Assembly: GCF_007786445.1 (NCBI RefSeq)
Contig: NZ_VNJI01000009.1
Span: 1 to 64,000 of the forward strand
From: Paenibacillus cremeus
GTDB taxonomy: Bacteria > Bacillota > Bacilli > Paenibacillales > NBRC-103111
Reading direction: 5' to 3'
Length of the DNA stretch: 64,000 nucleotides
Position numbers and translations under genes: made by a program. Positions 26,037-34,149 of this stretch are shown here, one piece after another. Positions within the stretch are counted from its first letter, which is position 1; each line of letters begins with the position of its first letter. The notes under the pieces were generated by a model, which was not told the origin of the DNA, made no database searches, and saw nothing but the letters and a program-made list of their open reading frames with translations.

Positions 26037-26249
26037 ATGGTACAGCAGGCCAACAGCGAGATTCGCCGAATTCATGAGCTGAACGATCTCAAGACAACCG
26101 ATTGGAATTCAGCAGAGCTTCACTACCACCAGCGGGTAATGAGCGATTTGTCTCCCTGGCTAAATGCGCAGGGTACGGCGATGCTCGGTCAAATCATATC
26201 GGAAATCGAACATCGAGGAGGAGATCGATCCGAGCATACGAATACTTAA
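26037..26249 (+). CDS. Small hypothetical protein, 70 aa
   Basis: Not recognised. A hydrophilic, mostly helical small protein (IRRIHELNDLKTTDWNSAEL; LSPWLNAQGTAMLGQIISEI) without Cys or signal peptide. A very strong AAAGGAGG lies 8 nt before the ATG, which is the main evidence that it is real. It lies 83 nt upstream of sodA, but sodA has a good promoter of its own in between. Confidence 0.7.
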   Translation: MVQQANSEIRRIHELNDLKTTDWNSAELHYHQRVMSDLSPWLNAQGTAMLGQIISEIEHRGGDRSEHTNT

Positions 26250-26261
26250 TATACATAAGTG

Positions 26262-26290
26262 TTGATTTTATATCATAAAAGATGGATAAT
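26262..26290 (+). promoter_or_regulatory. Sigma-A promoter of sodA
   Basis: -35 TTGATT (26262-26267), 17-bp spacer, -10 GATAAT (26285-26290), about 40 nt before the sodA ATG. Confidence 0.65.
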
Positions 26291-26332
26291 AAGATTTGGA
26301 AATTACATATTTCATAGGAGGTTTTCGAACCC

Positions 26333-26944
26333 ATGGCACACCAATTACCAGCTCTGCCTTACGCAAACAACGCTCTTGAGCCGCACATCGACGAAACGAC
26401 TATGATGATCCACCACGATCGTCACCACAATGCATATGTAACCAATCTGAACGCTGCTTTGGAAGGTCACGCTGACCTGCAATCCAAAAGCATCGAAGCT
26501 CTGATCGCTGACCTGAACAGCGTACCTGAAGCCATCCGCACAGCTGTCCGCAACAACGGCGGCGGCCATGCTAACCATTCCCTGTTCTGGGAAACGATCG
26601 GCCCGAACGGCGGCGGCGCACCAAGCGGCAAGCTTGCGGATGCCATCAACAGCGAACTCGGCGGCTTTGATAAATTCAAAGAAGATTTCGCCAAAGCGGG
26701 TGCAACTCGTTTCGGTTCCGGCTGGGCATTCTTGGCCGTTACTAAAGACGGTAAGCTGAAAGTATACAGCCTGCCTAACCAAGACAGCCCAATCATGGAA
26801 GGCGAAACGCCAATCCTTGGTTTGGACGTATGGGAGCATGCTTACTACCTGAAGTATCAAAACAAGCGCCCTGACTACATCGCTGCGTTCTGGAACGTTG
26901 TTAACTGGGCTGAGGTTGGCAAGCGTTACGAAGCTGCGCTGTAA
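26333..26944 (+). CDS. sodA: Superoxide dismutase (Mn) SodA
   Basis: Dismutates superoxide in the cytoplasm. It has 203 aa, standard length. Metal ligands are His27 ([13 protein letters not shown]), His82 ([11 protein letters not shown]), Asp165 and His169 ([13 protein letters not shown]). Residues such as [12 protein letters not shown] and the overall sequence fit the Mn-type of Bacillales. AGGAGG precedes the ATG, codon use is biased as in highly expressed genes, and a terminator follows. Confidence 0.96.
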   Translation: MAHQLPALPYANNALEPHIDETTMMIHHDRHHNAYVTNLNAALEGHADLQSKSIEALIADLNSVPEAIRTAVRNNGGGHANHSLFWETIGPNGGGAPSGKLADAINSELGGFDKFKEDFAKAGATRFGSGWAFLAVTKDGKLKVYSLPNQDSPIMEGETPILGLDVWEHAYYLKYQNKRPDYIAAFWNVVNWAEVGKRYEAAL

Positions 26945-26964
26945 GGTACGCTTGGATGCTCAAG

Positions 26965-27001
26965 AGACCCGTTTCCCTTCCGAGGGACACGGGTCTTTTT
27001 T
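26965..27001 (+). terminator. Intrinsic terminator of sodA
   Basis: Stem AGACCCGT / ACGGGTCT plus inner CCCT / AGGG pairing, followed by a run of T residues. Confidence 0.85.
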
Positions 27002-27020
27002 CTCATTTTCGTTGCCCCCT

Positions 27021-27061
27021 GTTGCGATGGATCAACGTAATCCACGTTGATCCATCGCAAC
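27021..27061. repeat. Perfect 18-bp inverted repeat, 5-nt loop
   Basis: Arms 27021-27038 and 27044-27061 are exact reverse complements (GTTGCGATGGATCAACGT on the left) around AATCC. No T tract follows on either strand, so it is not a standard terminator. It lies after the sodA terminator and 15 nt upstream of the Crp/Fnr gene promoter -35. It could be an operator, an RNA structure or a dispersed palindromic element. Confidence 0.95.
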
Positions 27062-27075
27062 TTATATCCGAACTA

Positions 27076-27104
27076 TTTCCAGCTTCCTATTCTAATGCTA
27101 TAAT
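27076..27104 (+). promoter_or_regulatory. Promoter of Crp/Fnr-type gene
   Basis: -35 TTTCCA (27076-27081), 17-bp spacer, perfect -10 TATAAT (27099-27104). Predicted start near 27111, which argues against use of the in-frame ATG at 27116. Confidence 0.65.
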
Positions 27105-27151
27105 CTACCTTAGTTATGGATGCTTCGGATAAAAGAAATGAGAGTGTCGGC

Positions 27152-27838
27152 ATGAATCCTAAATTGCTATCGCTTCTTCAAAATGTGCCCTTGTTTCAAG
27201 ATCTGTCGGCGGCTGAGCTGGAGTCGATCGCCCCTTTGTTCGTAGAGCGAAAATATAAAAAAGGCACGATTATGTTCTTTGAGGGCGATGCGGGCGACGA
27301 GTTTTTTCTCATCCAGTCCGGTGTCGTGAAGGTCTACCGGATCGATAATGCCAAGGAAATTATTTTGGCACTGTTCCGGGACGGTGATTTTTTTGGCGAG
27401 ATGGCGCTGATTCAAAAGGGGCTGAAGCGGTCCGCCACGGCGGAAACGCTGGAGGCCTGCTCGATGTTCACGCTGGTTCGCTCGGAGTTCTATCACTTTC
27501 TGGAGCGCAGTCCGAAGCTGTGTCTGCGGCTCGTCGAAACGACGATGGAGCGGCTGCGCAAAGCCAATGAGCAAATTTACGACCTCACCTTCCTGGATGT
27601 TCGGACGCGGACGATCAAGGTCATCTTCCGTTTGTCGGAGGAGCACGGCGTCGTGAAGCCGAATGGCACGTTGATCAACATGAAGCTGACGCATCAGCAG
27701 CTCGCCAATCTGGTCGGCACCGTCAGGGAATCGGTTACGAAAGTGCTGCAAGAGCTGCAGGAGGATCAGATTATTTCGATCGACAAGAAATATATCCTTA
27801 TTCAAGATCCCTCAGCGCTGCATCAGCTGGCATTCTAA
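27152..27838 (+). CDS. Crp/Fnr family transcriptional regulator
   Basis: A 228-aa regulator. The cyclic-nucleotide-binding-like beta roll spans about 20-125 (KKGTIMFFEGDAGDEFFLIQSG; LFRDGDFFGEMALI), a long dimer helix follows, and the C-terminal HTH_Crp (about 155-220) has LTHQQLANLVGTVRESVTKVLQEL. There is no N-terminal Cys cluster, so it is not an Fe-S FNR; the cAMP contacts (GE..R.A) are only partly kept (FFGEMAL...RSATAE). The start at 27152 is preferred to 27116, which would lie almost at the transcription start. The signal sensed is unknown; position beside sodA and mutY hints at stress control. Confidence 0.88.
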   Translation: MNPKLLSLLQNVPLFQDLSAAELESIAPLFVERKYKKGTIMFFEGDAGDEFFLIQSGVVKVYRIDNAKEIILALFRDGDFFGEMALIQKGLKRSATAETLEACSMFTLVRSEFYHFLERSPKLCLRLVETTMERLRKANEQIYDLTFLDVRTRTIKVIFRLSEEHGVVKPNGTLINMKLTHQQLANLVGTVRESVTKVLQELQEDQIISIDKKYILIQDPSALHQLAF

Positions 27839-27844
27839 ACGTGC

Positions 27845-27887
27845 AAAAGCCTCATCTCCCCTTGCAGTACAGGGCGATGAGGCTTTT
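27845..27887. terminator. Bidirectional terminator between crp-type gene and mutY
   Basis: Perfect 12-bp stem AAAAGCCTCATC / GATGAGGCTTTT with a 19-nt loop, serving both convergent genes. Confidence 0.85.
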
Positions 27888-27888
27888 C

Positions 27889-29022
27889 TTATTTCTTGTG
27901 AGCGATTATCGCTTGCTGTCCGTAGTACGCATTCAGAATGCGCAGGAACACGTTCGGGAACGCCAGCTGCTCCATATCGTCCGGGCTGATCCAGCGGTAC
28001 TGCGAGGGCAGCAGCTGAGGCTCGTCCGGGCGCAGGGGCGAAGGCACCAGGCCGCCCGTGTACACCTCCAGCTCCCAGCGGATGTGGCTGAACACGTGCT
28101 CGGCCTGCATGAGCCACGCCACCTGGCCAAGGCCGACGCCGGCGTCCTCCGCCAGGTGGCCGGCCAGCGCCTCCTGTGCGGCCGCCGCATCCGGCAGCGT
28201 CAGCAGGCCTGGCGCCTCGGTGTGCGGCAGCTCCCACAGGCGGGCGAGCAGCCCTTCCTGCGGGCGCTGGCGGACGAGCACCCGGCCGGCGGCGTCCGTG
28301 ATGAGCGCGACGTACCGCTGCTCGGGCCGGGGCGGCTTTGCCTTTTTCTTCACCGGCAGCGTGTCCTCCACGCCGGCGGCTCGTCCCGCGCAGTGCGCCA
28401 GCACCGGACAGGTGAGGCAGCCGGGCGATTTCGGGGTACACACGAGCGCTCCGAGCTCCATCAGCCCCTGGTTGAAATCGCCTGCCGCCCCCTCCGGGAT
28501 CAGCTCCTGCGCCAGCTTTTCCATCGTCACGCGGGTGCTGCCCTTCATGATATCCTCTTCGATGAGGAAATACCGTGACAGCACACGCATGACGTTGCCG
28601 TCCACGGCCGGCTCGGGCTTATTGTAGGCGATGCTGAGGATCGCCCCGGCCGTGTAAGGCCCGACCCCCTTGAGCGAGAACACCTCGTCCTTCGTATCCG
28701 GCACCACGCCACCGTAGCGCTCCTTCACCTCACGCACGGCGCTCTGCAGGTTGCGGGCGCGGGAGTAATAGCCAAGGCCCTCCCAAGCCTTCAGCACCTC
28801 CTCCTCCGGCGCATCCGCGAGCGCATCGACGGTGGGGAATTTGTCTACGAATCTATGAAAGTAAGGGATGACGGTGTCGACCCGCGTTTGCTGCAGCATG
28901 ATCTCCGAAATCCATATATAGTAAGGGTTACGGCTCCGACGCCAAGGCAAATCGCGCTTGTTGCGGCGGTACCAGGCGAGCAGCTCCGTGGAAAAGTACT
29001 GCTTTTGCTCTGAATTATTCAT
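27889..29022 (-). CDS. mutY: A/G-specific adenine glycosylase MutY
   Basis: Removes adenine mispaired with 8-oxoguanine. It has 377 aa. Catalytic residues: Glu40 (WISEIMLQQTRVDTV) and Asp141 (PAVDGNVMRV) after the helix-hairpin-helix LKGVGPYTAGAI. [4Fe-4S] ligands are Cys195, Cys202, Cys205 and Cys211 (CTPKSPGCLTCPVLAHC). The C-terminal third is the Nudix-like 8-oxoG recognition domain (RYVALITDAAGRVLVRQRP). AAGGAG precedes the ATG at 29022. The local GC content of the C-terminal part is markedly higher than the flanks. Confidence 0.95.
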   Translation of the reverse strand: MNNSEQKQYFSTELLAWYRRNKRDLPWRRSRNPYYIWISEIMLQQTRVDTVIPYFHRFVDKFPTVDALADAPEEEVLKAWEGLGYYSRARNLQSAVREVKERYGGVVPDTKDEVFSLKGVGPYTAGAILSIAYNKPEPAVDGNVMRVLSRYFLIEEDIMKGSTRVTMEKLAQELIPEGAAGDFNQGLMELGALVCTPKSPGCLTCPVLAHCAGRAAGVEDTLPVKKKAKPPRPEQRYVALITDAAGRVLVRQRPQEGLLARLWELPHTEAPGLLTLPDAAAAQEALAGHLAEDAGVGLGQVAWLMQAEHVFSHIRWELEVYTGGLVPSPLRPDEPQLLPSQYRWISPDDMEQLAFPNVFLRILNAYYGQQAIIAHKK

Positions 29023-29117
29023 GATGTCTCCTTCTTTTGCACCCATTTTCGAGATATAATTTAAACCATCCGCTAGCTTCACCGGAAGACGACGACCTTG
29101 AAAGGGGCCTATAACCG

Positions 29118-29972
29118 ATGCTTACTCCCGGCGAACTGGCCTCACGGCTGAACAAGCTGGTCATTTCCATCCTGCTCGTGGGTCACCAAAAATGCGAACC
29201 CCACTGGCACCAAAAGGCGCGTACCATTAAATATCATTCCATCTGGCTCATCATTAAGGGGAAGGGCACGTTCACCATCAACGGCACGCACTATCCGGCG
29301 GAGCCGGGCAAGCTGTTCTGCTTCACGCCGGGCATGGATGTGGACCGCGTCACCGATCCCGAGCAGCCGCTCGAATACTACTTCCTTCGTTTTCATTATA
29401 CGGAATGTTACGAGGAGAAGGAACAGTGGATTTACCGGAGCCCGACGGAGTCGCGGTTTCCGCTCGACGGCATGTACACAGTGACCAACACGCCACAGCT
29501 GATTTATCTCTTAGAGCAGCTCGACACGCTGTGGAAGCGTAGAGGGCATATGACCGCGATGCGGCGAAAAATCGTGCTGCAGGAGTTTCTATTGACGCTG
29601 GTAACGGATTTCCGTGCTCAGAAGGTCGCCGGCGATACGACCGCAGCCATCGAGCTCACACAAGATTACATGGTGGGTCATTATCAGGAGCCGCTTACGC
29701 TGGAAGGGCTAGCCCAGATGGCCGGTCTCAGCGTCAGCCATTATTCCCGCCTGTTCAAAAAATACATCGGCTACAGCCCTATCGATTACTTGACCCATCT
29801 GCGGGTGGACCGGGCAAAGGAGCTGCTCGTCCTGTCGGACTACCGCTTGAAGTCGATCGCCGGCAGCGTCGGGTACACGGATGAGTTTTATTTCAGCCGT
29901 ATTTTTAAAAAGGTCACGGGCGTCTCCCCCCGAGAGTATGCCAAAAATCACCGTTTTACCCCTGCCAATTGA
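29118..29972 (+). CDS. AraC family transcriptional regulator
   Basis: A 284-aa regulator with an N-terminal cupin-like sensor (about 1-150; HSIWLIIKGKGTFTINGTHYPAEPGKLF) and a C-terminal double HTH (about 180-280; LTLEGLAQMAGLSVSHYSRLFKKYIGYSPIDYLTHLRVDRAKELL and SIAGSVGYTDEFYFSRIFKKVTG). GAAAGGGG lies upstream. Divergent from mutY, with no carbohydrate genes next to it, so the target is unclear. Confidence 0.9.
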   Translation: MLTPGELASRLNKLVISILLVGHQKCEPHWHQKARTIKYHSIWLIIKGKGTFTINGTHYPAEPGKLFCFTPGMDVDRVTDPEQPLEYYFLRFHYTECYEEKEQWIYRSPTESRFPLDGMYTVTNTPQLIYLLEQLDTLWKRRGHMTAMRRKIVLQEFLLTLVTDFRAQKVAGDTTAAIELTQDYMVGHYQEPLTLEGLAQMAGLSVSHYSRLFKKYIGYSPIDYLTHLRVDRAKELLVLSDYRLKSIAGSVGYTDEFYFSRIFKKVTGVSPREYAKNHRFTPAN

Positions 29973-29984
29973 GGCGTGGGGTGT

Positions 29985-30014
29985 TTGACTTGCCACATTG
30001 AAAAGGTGTACGCT
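29985..30014 (+). promoter_or_regulatory. Possible promoter of the membrane protein/cytochrome operon
   Basis: -35 TTGACT (29985-29990), 18-bp spacer, weak -10 TACGCT (30009-30014), about 45 nt before the ATG at 30063. Confidence 0.4.
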
Positions 30015-30062
30015 ACCTTTACCTGCATCATGCGGTTGGACTGACGTTAAGGTGGTTACAGT

Positions 30063-30662
30063 ATGGGAACGGATCAAATGAATCGCACGCCCGGCTTAGC
30101 AGGCTTGGCGCAGCGGCGAGCGGATGCCCAGCCGTTTGCCGTTTTTCTCTATATATGGGGCTTGGAGTGGCTGATTACCTCGGCCATCGAGTTCTTCGAC
30201 CCAGGACAAGGGCTGCTCTCTGTGGAGCGAGGCCTGCTGTTTGCCGCTATCTTGCTGACCGCCGCCGTGCTGCTTTGGCGAAGCCGGTCGAGCAAGTCCA
30301 TGGCGGCGCCGCGTCCTCGAGGTCGGGGCAGCATCGCGGGTCCGGCTGCTTATGTCTTGGCCCTCGCCTTGCTGGTTGCGGACCTGCACTACGCCGGGGG
30401 CATCGACGCCTTCTACGCTCCGCTGCTGAAGGGCGTTGTTCTGGCCGCCGCTTATGGCTGGCTCAGCAGGTGGCTGGGACGGCCGCTGGTGTATTTGAGC
30501 CTCTGGATGCTGGCGCTTACGGTGACGGTAGCGATCACTTATTTAGGCTTCGCCTCGGTGCTGCTCGGCGGCTTCGGCGGCCTTAGCATGCTTGCGCTCG
30601 GCTCCTGGCTCAGCCTGTGGCGAACACTACTTTATGGCAAAGGGGACCTTGCAGCTTCATGA
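30063..30662 (+). CDS. Polytopic membrane protein of unknown function
   Basis: A 199-aa protein with about five predicted membrane helices (around residues 25-45, 57-72, 95-110, 120-135, 145-180) and a basic Arg/Pro/Ser loop near 72-90 (RSRSSKSMAAPRPRGRGS). No motif recognised. AAGGTGG lies upstream. Its stop overlaps the cytochrome c start (ATGA), so the two proteins are translationally coupled and may act together in electron transfer. Confidence 0.75.
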   Translation: MGTDQMNRTPGLAGLAQRRADAQPFAVFLYIWGLEWLITSAIEFFDPGQGLLSVERGLLFAAILLTAAVLLWRSRSSKSMAAPRPRGRGSIAGPAAYVLALALLVADLHYAGGIDAFYAPLLKGVVLAAAYGWLSRWLGRPLVYLSLWMLALTVTVAITYLGFASVLLGGFGGLSMLALGSWLSLWRTLLYGKGDLAAS

Positions 30663-31048
30663 TTGTAAACCATTACGCTTTGCGGGGAGGCCTTATGCTG
30701 CTGTCAGCCGCCCTCCTTGTTACTTTATCCGCTTGCACACCGAAAAACAGCGCGGAGCCGTTCGGAGGCGGAACCAAGCAAGCCGACACGGCCGCAGCGA
30801 ACCTGATGGCCGGCGCTTCCGACCAGGTGCAGGCCACCTATAAGCAGCGGTGCTTGTCCTGCCACGGCAACAGCCTGGAAGGCAAGATCGGGCCGAAGAC
30901 GAACTTGCAAAAAATCGGCGCACGGCTCACCAAAGAGCAGATTATCGCTCAAATCAACAAAGGCGGCGGCGGCATGCCAGGGTTTGCAGGGCAGCTGAAG
31001 CCGGAAGAGATCGACGGTCTCGCCGAATGGCTGGCCGGGAAAAAATAA
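30659..31048 (+). CDS. Small membrane-anchored cytochrome c (lipoprotein)
   Basis: A 130-aa mono-haem cytochrome c. The signal peptide ends in a lipobox (LVTLSAC) with Cys26 as lipid anchor; the haem site is Cys65-x-x-Cys68-His69 (CLSCHGN) and the likely axial ligand is Met107 in GGGGMPGF. This matches the small lipid-anchored c551/CccB type of Bacillales, which shuttle electrons outside the membrane. The start at 30659 gives a signal peptide with a positive residue; a start at 30695 would leave a very short signal. Followed by a strong terminator. Confidence 0.9.
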   Translation: MIVNHYALRGGLMLLSAALLVTLSACTPKNSAEPFGGGTKQADTAAANLMAGASDQVQATYKQRCLSCHGNSLEGKIGPKTNLQKIGARLTKEQIIAQINKGGGGMPGFAGQLKPEEIDGLAEWLAGKK

Positions 31049-31053
31049 AGGAG

Positions 31054-31097
31054 GCCCCGTGCAGCTCGTCTGTCGGCGAGTGCACGGGGCTTCTTTT
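31054..31097 (+). terminator. Intrinsic terminator of cytochrome operon
   Basis: GC-rich stem GCCCCGTGCA / TGCACGGGGC with inner CTCG / CGAG, followed by TTCTTTT. Confidence 0.85.
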
Positions 31098-31106
31098 GAT
31101 TCTTCC

Positions 31107-31568
31107 TTACCGCAGCGGAAGCTGCTCCACGACGGCATACGCCATCGCCATGGTCTCCGTATGCGTGATGCTGAGGTGAATGTGAATTGCATCAGGAATG
31201 CCGCACGGACTCGCTAGCACTCCTGTGCCAGCCCCCGCTCCCGCTGCACCCTCCGTCCAGATGGCCACTACCCGCTCCCATGCCGCCTTCGATAGACGGC
31301 ATACGGGCTTGCCCTTCCCATCCGGAAGCACCTCCACGTCCTGGAACGTTACTTCCTTGCCGATGCCGCAGCCCAGCGCCTTCACGACCGCTTCCTTGGC
31401 CGCAAATCGCCCTGCGGCGAACTCGGCCAGCCGCCCCTTGCGCGAGGCGGCCAGCTCTTGCTCTGCCGGCGTGAGGATGCGCTGAAGAAACCGTTCACCA
31501 GCCGACTGCTCCAGTATGGTCTTCACTCTAGCAATATCCAATAAATCGGTGCCTACTCCGATGATCAT
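31107..31568 (-). CDS. acpS: Holo-[acyl-carrier-protein] synthase AcpS
   Basis: Transfers 4'-phosphopantetheine from CoA to acyl carrier protein. It begins with the family signature MIIGVGTDLLDIARVK (catalytic Asp8) and has FAAGRFAAKEAVVKALG with the Glu/Lys pair near residue 58. At 153 aa it is longer than the usual 118-130 because of a Gly/Ala-rich insertion (about residues 106-125) before the C-terminal HIHLSITHTETMAMA strand. It reads away from the ABC pseudogene. Confidence 0.94.
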   Translation of the reverse strand: MIIGVGTDLLDIARVKTILEQSAGERFLQRILTPAEQELAASRKGRLAEFAAGRFAAKEAVVKALGCGIGKEVTFQDVEVLPDGKGKPVCRLSKAAWERVVAIWTEGAAGAGAGTGVLASPCGIPDAIHIHLSITHTETMAMAYAVVEQLPLR

Positions 31569-31627
31569 GCGCTCGACCCTTCCTCTAATCGCCTGATTTC
31601 ATCCTATCCGATCCGTTCACGAAGTTC

Positions 31628-31657
31628 AAGGCGGACCCGCTGGATCGGATCCGCCTT
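31628..31657. terminator. Hairpin after ABC pseudogene
   Basis: Arms AAGGCGGACCC and GGATCCGCCTT (one mismatch) with an 8-nt loop, but no T tract. It may be a relic of the exporter's terminator. Confidence 0.4.
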
Positions 31658-31669
31658 GCTCCATTCACG

Positions 31670-33201
31670 CTACCCTTCTCCCAGCCCCACGGCCGGCATG
31701 GCGCTCCAATCACTTCCTACCGCTTGATGGCTGAGCAGGCTGCGGAATAACCCTTTTCGCTCCTCCGCCAGCTGGTTGTATTCGCCGGTTTGGACGATCT
31801 TCCCTTGGTCCAGCACAACAATTTGGTCCGCATTCCGAATGGTGGACAAGCGATGGGCGACCACAATGATCGTCATACTCCCCTTCATCCGATAAATGGC
31901 TTCCTGAATTTTTTTCTCGTTCTCGGTATCCAGCGAGCTCGTTGCTTCATCCAAGACGAGGACGGACGGCTGCCGAAGTAAAGCTCGTGCCAGCACTAGA
32001 CGCTGACGTTCCCCGCCGGAAAGCCGAATACCCCGGTCACCAATTACCGTATCCAGCCCTTGAGGGAGCTTCTTCACAAACTCAGCGGCCGAGGAATTCT
32101 CCAGTGCTTCCCAAATCTGCGCTTCATCGGCATCAGGCTCGACCATCAGGAGATATTCTCGAATGCTCGAATTAAATAGAAATGGGTCCTGCGGTACGTA
32201 CATAGCTAATTGATCTGCGCCAATACAGGTTACGGTCTTTTGTTAAAGGAGTTCCGTCTAGCAGCACCATTCCTTGTTCCGGCTGGAGCAGCCCCATGAT
32301 CAAATCAATCAATGTGCTTTTACCTGCTCCTGAGCGCCCCACGATCGCCGTCAAGCGATTGGCAGGAATCCGAAGGTTAATCCGCTGAAGCGCATAAGCC
32401 GCCTCATTCGTGCCGTATTTAAAAAACACATCCCGGAGTTCGATCTGCTGCCGAACCAAGAGTGGTTTTCGGCCGTCGACGGGCCCGCTCTCGATTACCT
32501 CAATCTCGCGGTCCTCCAAGCACTCCCGCTTCAAATCCAACAATGCTTTAAGCGATGGCACAGCCGCTGCGATCTGCTCCAAATTTGACTGGATCCCGAC
32601 AAATCTCGGCCATAGTCTGGAAAAGATTAGAATGATAAGCAGCATCTCACCCGTCCCCGCATGAAACATCCCGAAAAACACCATTAAAAATACGGCAAGT
32701 AATGTTGCCGAAGATATTCTATACGTAAACTGTGATGCCGATTTTAACTGAACATACTCCAGATGCTCCTCATTCATTTTTTCGCTCATTTCACGAACCC
32801 ATTCCATTCGTGAGGCCTCTAGCGTATTACTTTTGATTTCCTTCATCCCGTTCATTTGATCTGATAGTCCTGAAAAATAACAAGGAATGCGCCGCAAAGC
32901 ATAACTAAAGCAGTCAATTTGGCTGATAGCCAGAACGCTAATCCGATCTGAATGAGAGTACCAGCGAGGCCAGAAACTGCAGCGATACATGGACACCCAC
33001 GCTTACATGGCCATAGTCGGTTGTCAACGCATGGACCAAATCCGATTTGCGCTTACGAATATATAAATTCCAGCTCGCTCTAAGCAGCTCACTGAACATT
33101 TCTATTCTTAGCCATGTGGAAAAACGCTGCTGAATCTTGGTATTATGGACGGCAAACAGCCGCTGCAAATAATTTTGTCCTATTCGAGAAGTAGGGCTCA
33201 C
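31670..33201 (-). pseudogene. Decayed ABC exporter (membrane domain plus ATPase)
   Basis: Remains of an MsbA/CydC-like half exporter in three frames. Part 1 (33201-32957): NTKIQQRF...SWNLYIRKRKSDLVHALTTD, start of the membrane domain; the first membrane helices are missing. A one-base loss near 32957 then shifts the frame; a short stretch (IQIGLAFWLSAKLTALVMLCGAFL) is readable in another frame, then about 25 residues seem deleted before YFSGLSDQMNG. Part 2 runs to about 32202 with Walker A GRSGAGKST. A 4-bp duplication (GTACGTAC, 32194-32201) breaks SYVPQDPF. Part 3 has the signature LSGGERQRL, Walker B VLVLDEATSSLD and the H loop VAHRL. The 5' end abuts nadE. Not functional. Confidence 0.88.
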
Positions 33202-33204
33202 TAT

Positions 33205-34014
33205 CTAGATTCCCGGAATCGGAGCGCGTTTATGCTCCGTCTTTAAATATTGCTTCTCCAGCTTCGCCTGTGCTTCAGGCGAGATCGTCTTGCCCTCCAG
33301 GTAGCTGCTGTTATCCCCGTAAGTGATGCCCAGCTCATTCTCGTCCGTTTGCCCTTCCCACAGTCCAGCGGTCGGCGCTTTGTCCAAGATGCTCTGCGGT
33401 ACGCCAAGCGTCGAGGCGAGACTCCGAACCTGCCGCTTGTTCAAGCTGCTCAGCGGGGTAATGTCCACCGCACCGTCGCCGTACTTCGTGAAGAAGCCGG
33501 TGATCGCCTCAGAAGCATGGTCCGTGCCGACGACCAGCAGATTCAGCTCAAACGCCAGCGCATACTGCATCACCATCCGCGTCCGTGCCATGACATTGCC
33601 TTTGCCGCCGCGGCTCAAATGCTTATGTACGCCAATCGACTTGAGCCCGTGCTCGGCCTCCAGTGCGATTTCATTCACAGCCTCCTCGATGTTGGTCTCG
33701 ATACGGTACTTCAATTGGAACGCTTCCGCCGCTGCGTAGCTGTCCGCAATGTCTACTTGCTCGCCGTACGGCTGGAATACGCCGACTGTTTTATACTCGC
33801 GGCCCTTCTCCTCCGTCAGCTCATCCGTGGCCCGCTTGCACAGCCCTGTCGCTACCGCGCTGTCAATACCGCCGCTGATCGCAATCAGGAGGCCGTCTAC
33901 GCCGGATTTCAGCACATACTCTTTCAAAAAATCCACTCGTTTGCGAATTTCCGTATCCACATCGATCTCCGGCTTTACGCCGAGCTTCGCGATAATTTCC
34001 TGCTGCAGGCTCAT
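33205..34014 (-). CDS. nadE: NAD+ synthetase (ammonia-dependent) NadE
   Basis: Amidates nicotinic acid adenine dinucleotide to NAD+. It has 269 aa, the short ammonia-dependent form. The P-loop is AISGGIDSAVATGL near residue 45, followed by GTDHASEAITGFFTKYGDGAVDITPLS near 175 and the KAPTAGLWEGQTDE loop near 220. Its stop is 3 bases before the relics of the ABC exporter, so a rearrangement seems to have occurred just after it. A terminator from the bacilliredoxin gene lies upstream. Confidence 0.95.
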   Translation of the reverse strand: MSLQQEIIAKLGVKPEIDVDTEIRKRVDFLKEYVLKSGVDGLLIAISGGIDSAVATGLCKRATDELTEEKGREYKTVGVFQPYGEQVDIADSYAAAEAFQLKYRIETNIEEAVNEIALEAEHGLKSIGVHKHLSRGGKGNVMARTRMVMQYALAFELNLLVVGTDHASEAITGFFTKYGDGAVDITPLSSLNKRQVRSLASTLGVPQSILDKAPTAGLWEGQTDENELGITYGDNSSYLEGKTISPEAQAKLEKQYLKTEHKRAPIPGI

Positions 34015-34083
34015 TCGTCAACACACTCCCACCATGGAATCTTTTTCTATTCCTCAGTATATCATGTCCCCGCGGAACAAAAA

Positions 34084-34126
34084 ACTCCCGCCGGTCGCAT
34101 ACGAAATGCGAAGATCCAGCAGGAGT
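34084..34126 (-). terminator. Terminator of bacilliredoxin gene
   Basis: Minus strand: stem ACTCCTGCTGG / CCGGCGGGAGT enclosing a second small hairpin (TCGCAT / ATGCGA), followed by six T residues. Confidence 0.8.
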
Positions 34127-34149
34127 CCAACCTCAGCAATAGCTGGGGC

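Noticed and set aside
27116-27151. Earlier ATG of the Crp/Fnr gene giving a 12-residue extension
   Set aside because: It lies only about 5 nt from the predicted transcription start and has no ribosome site; the second ATG fits the family start.
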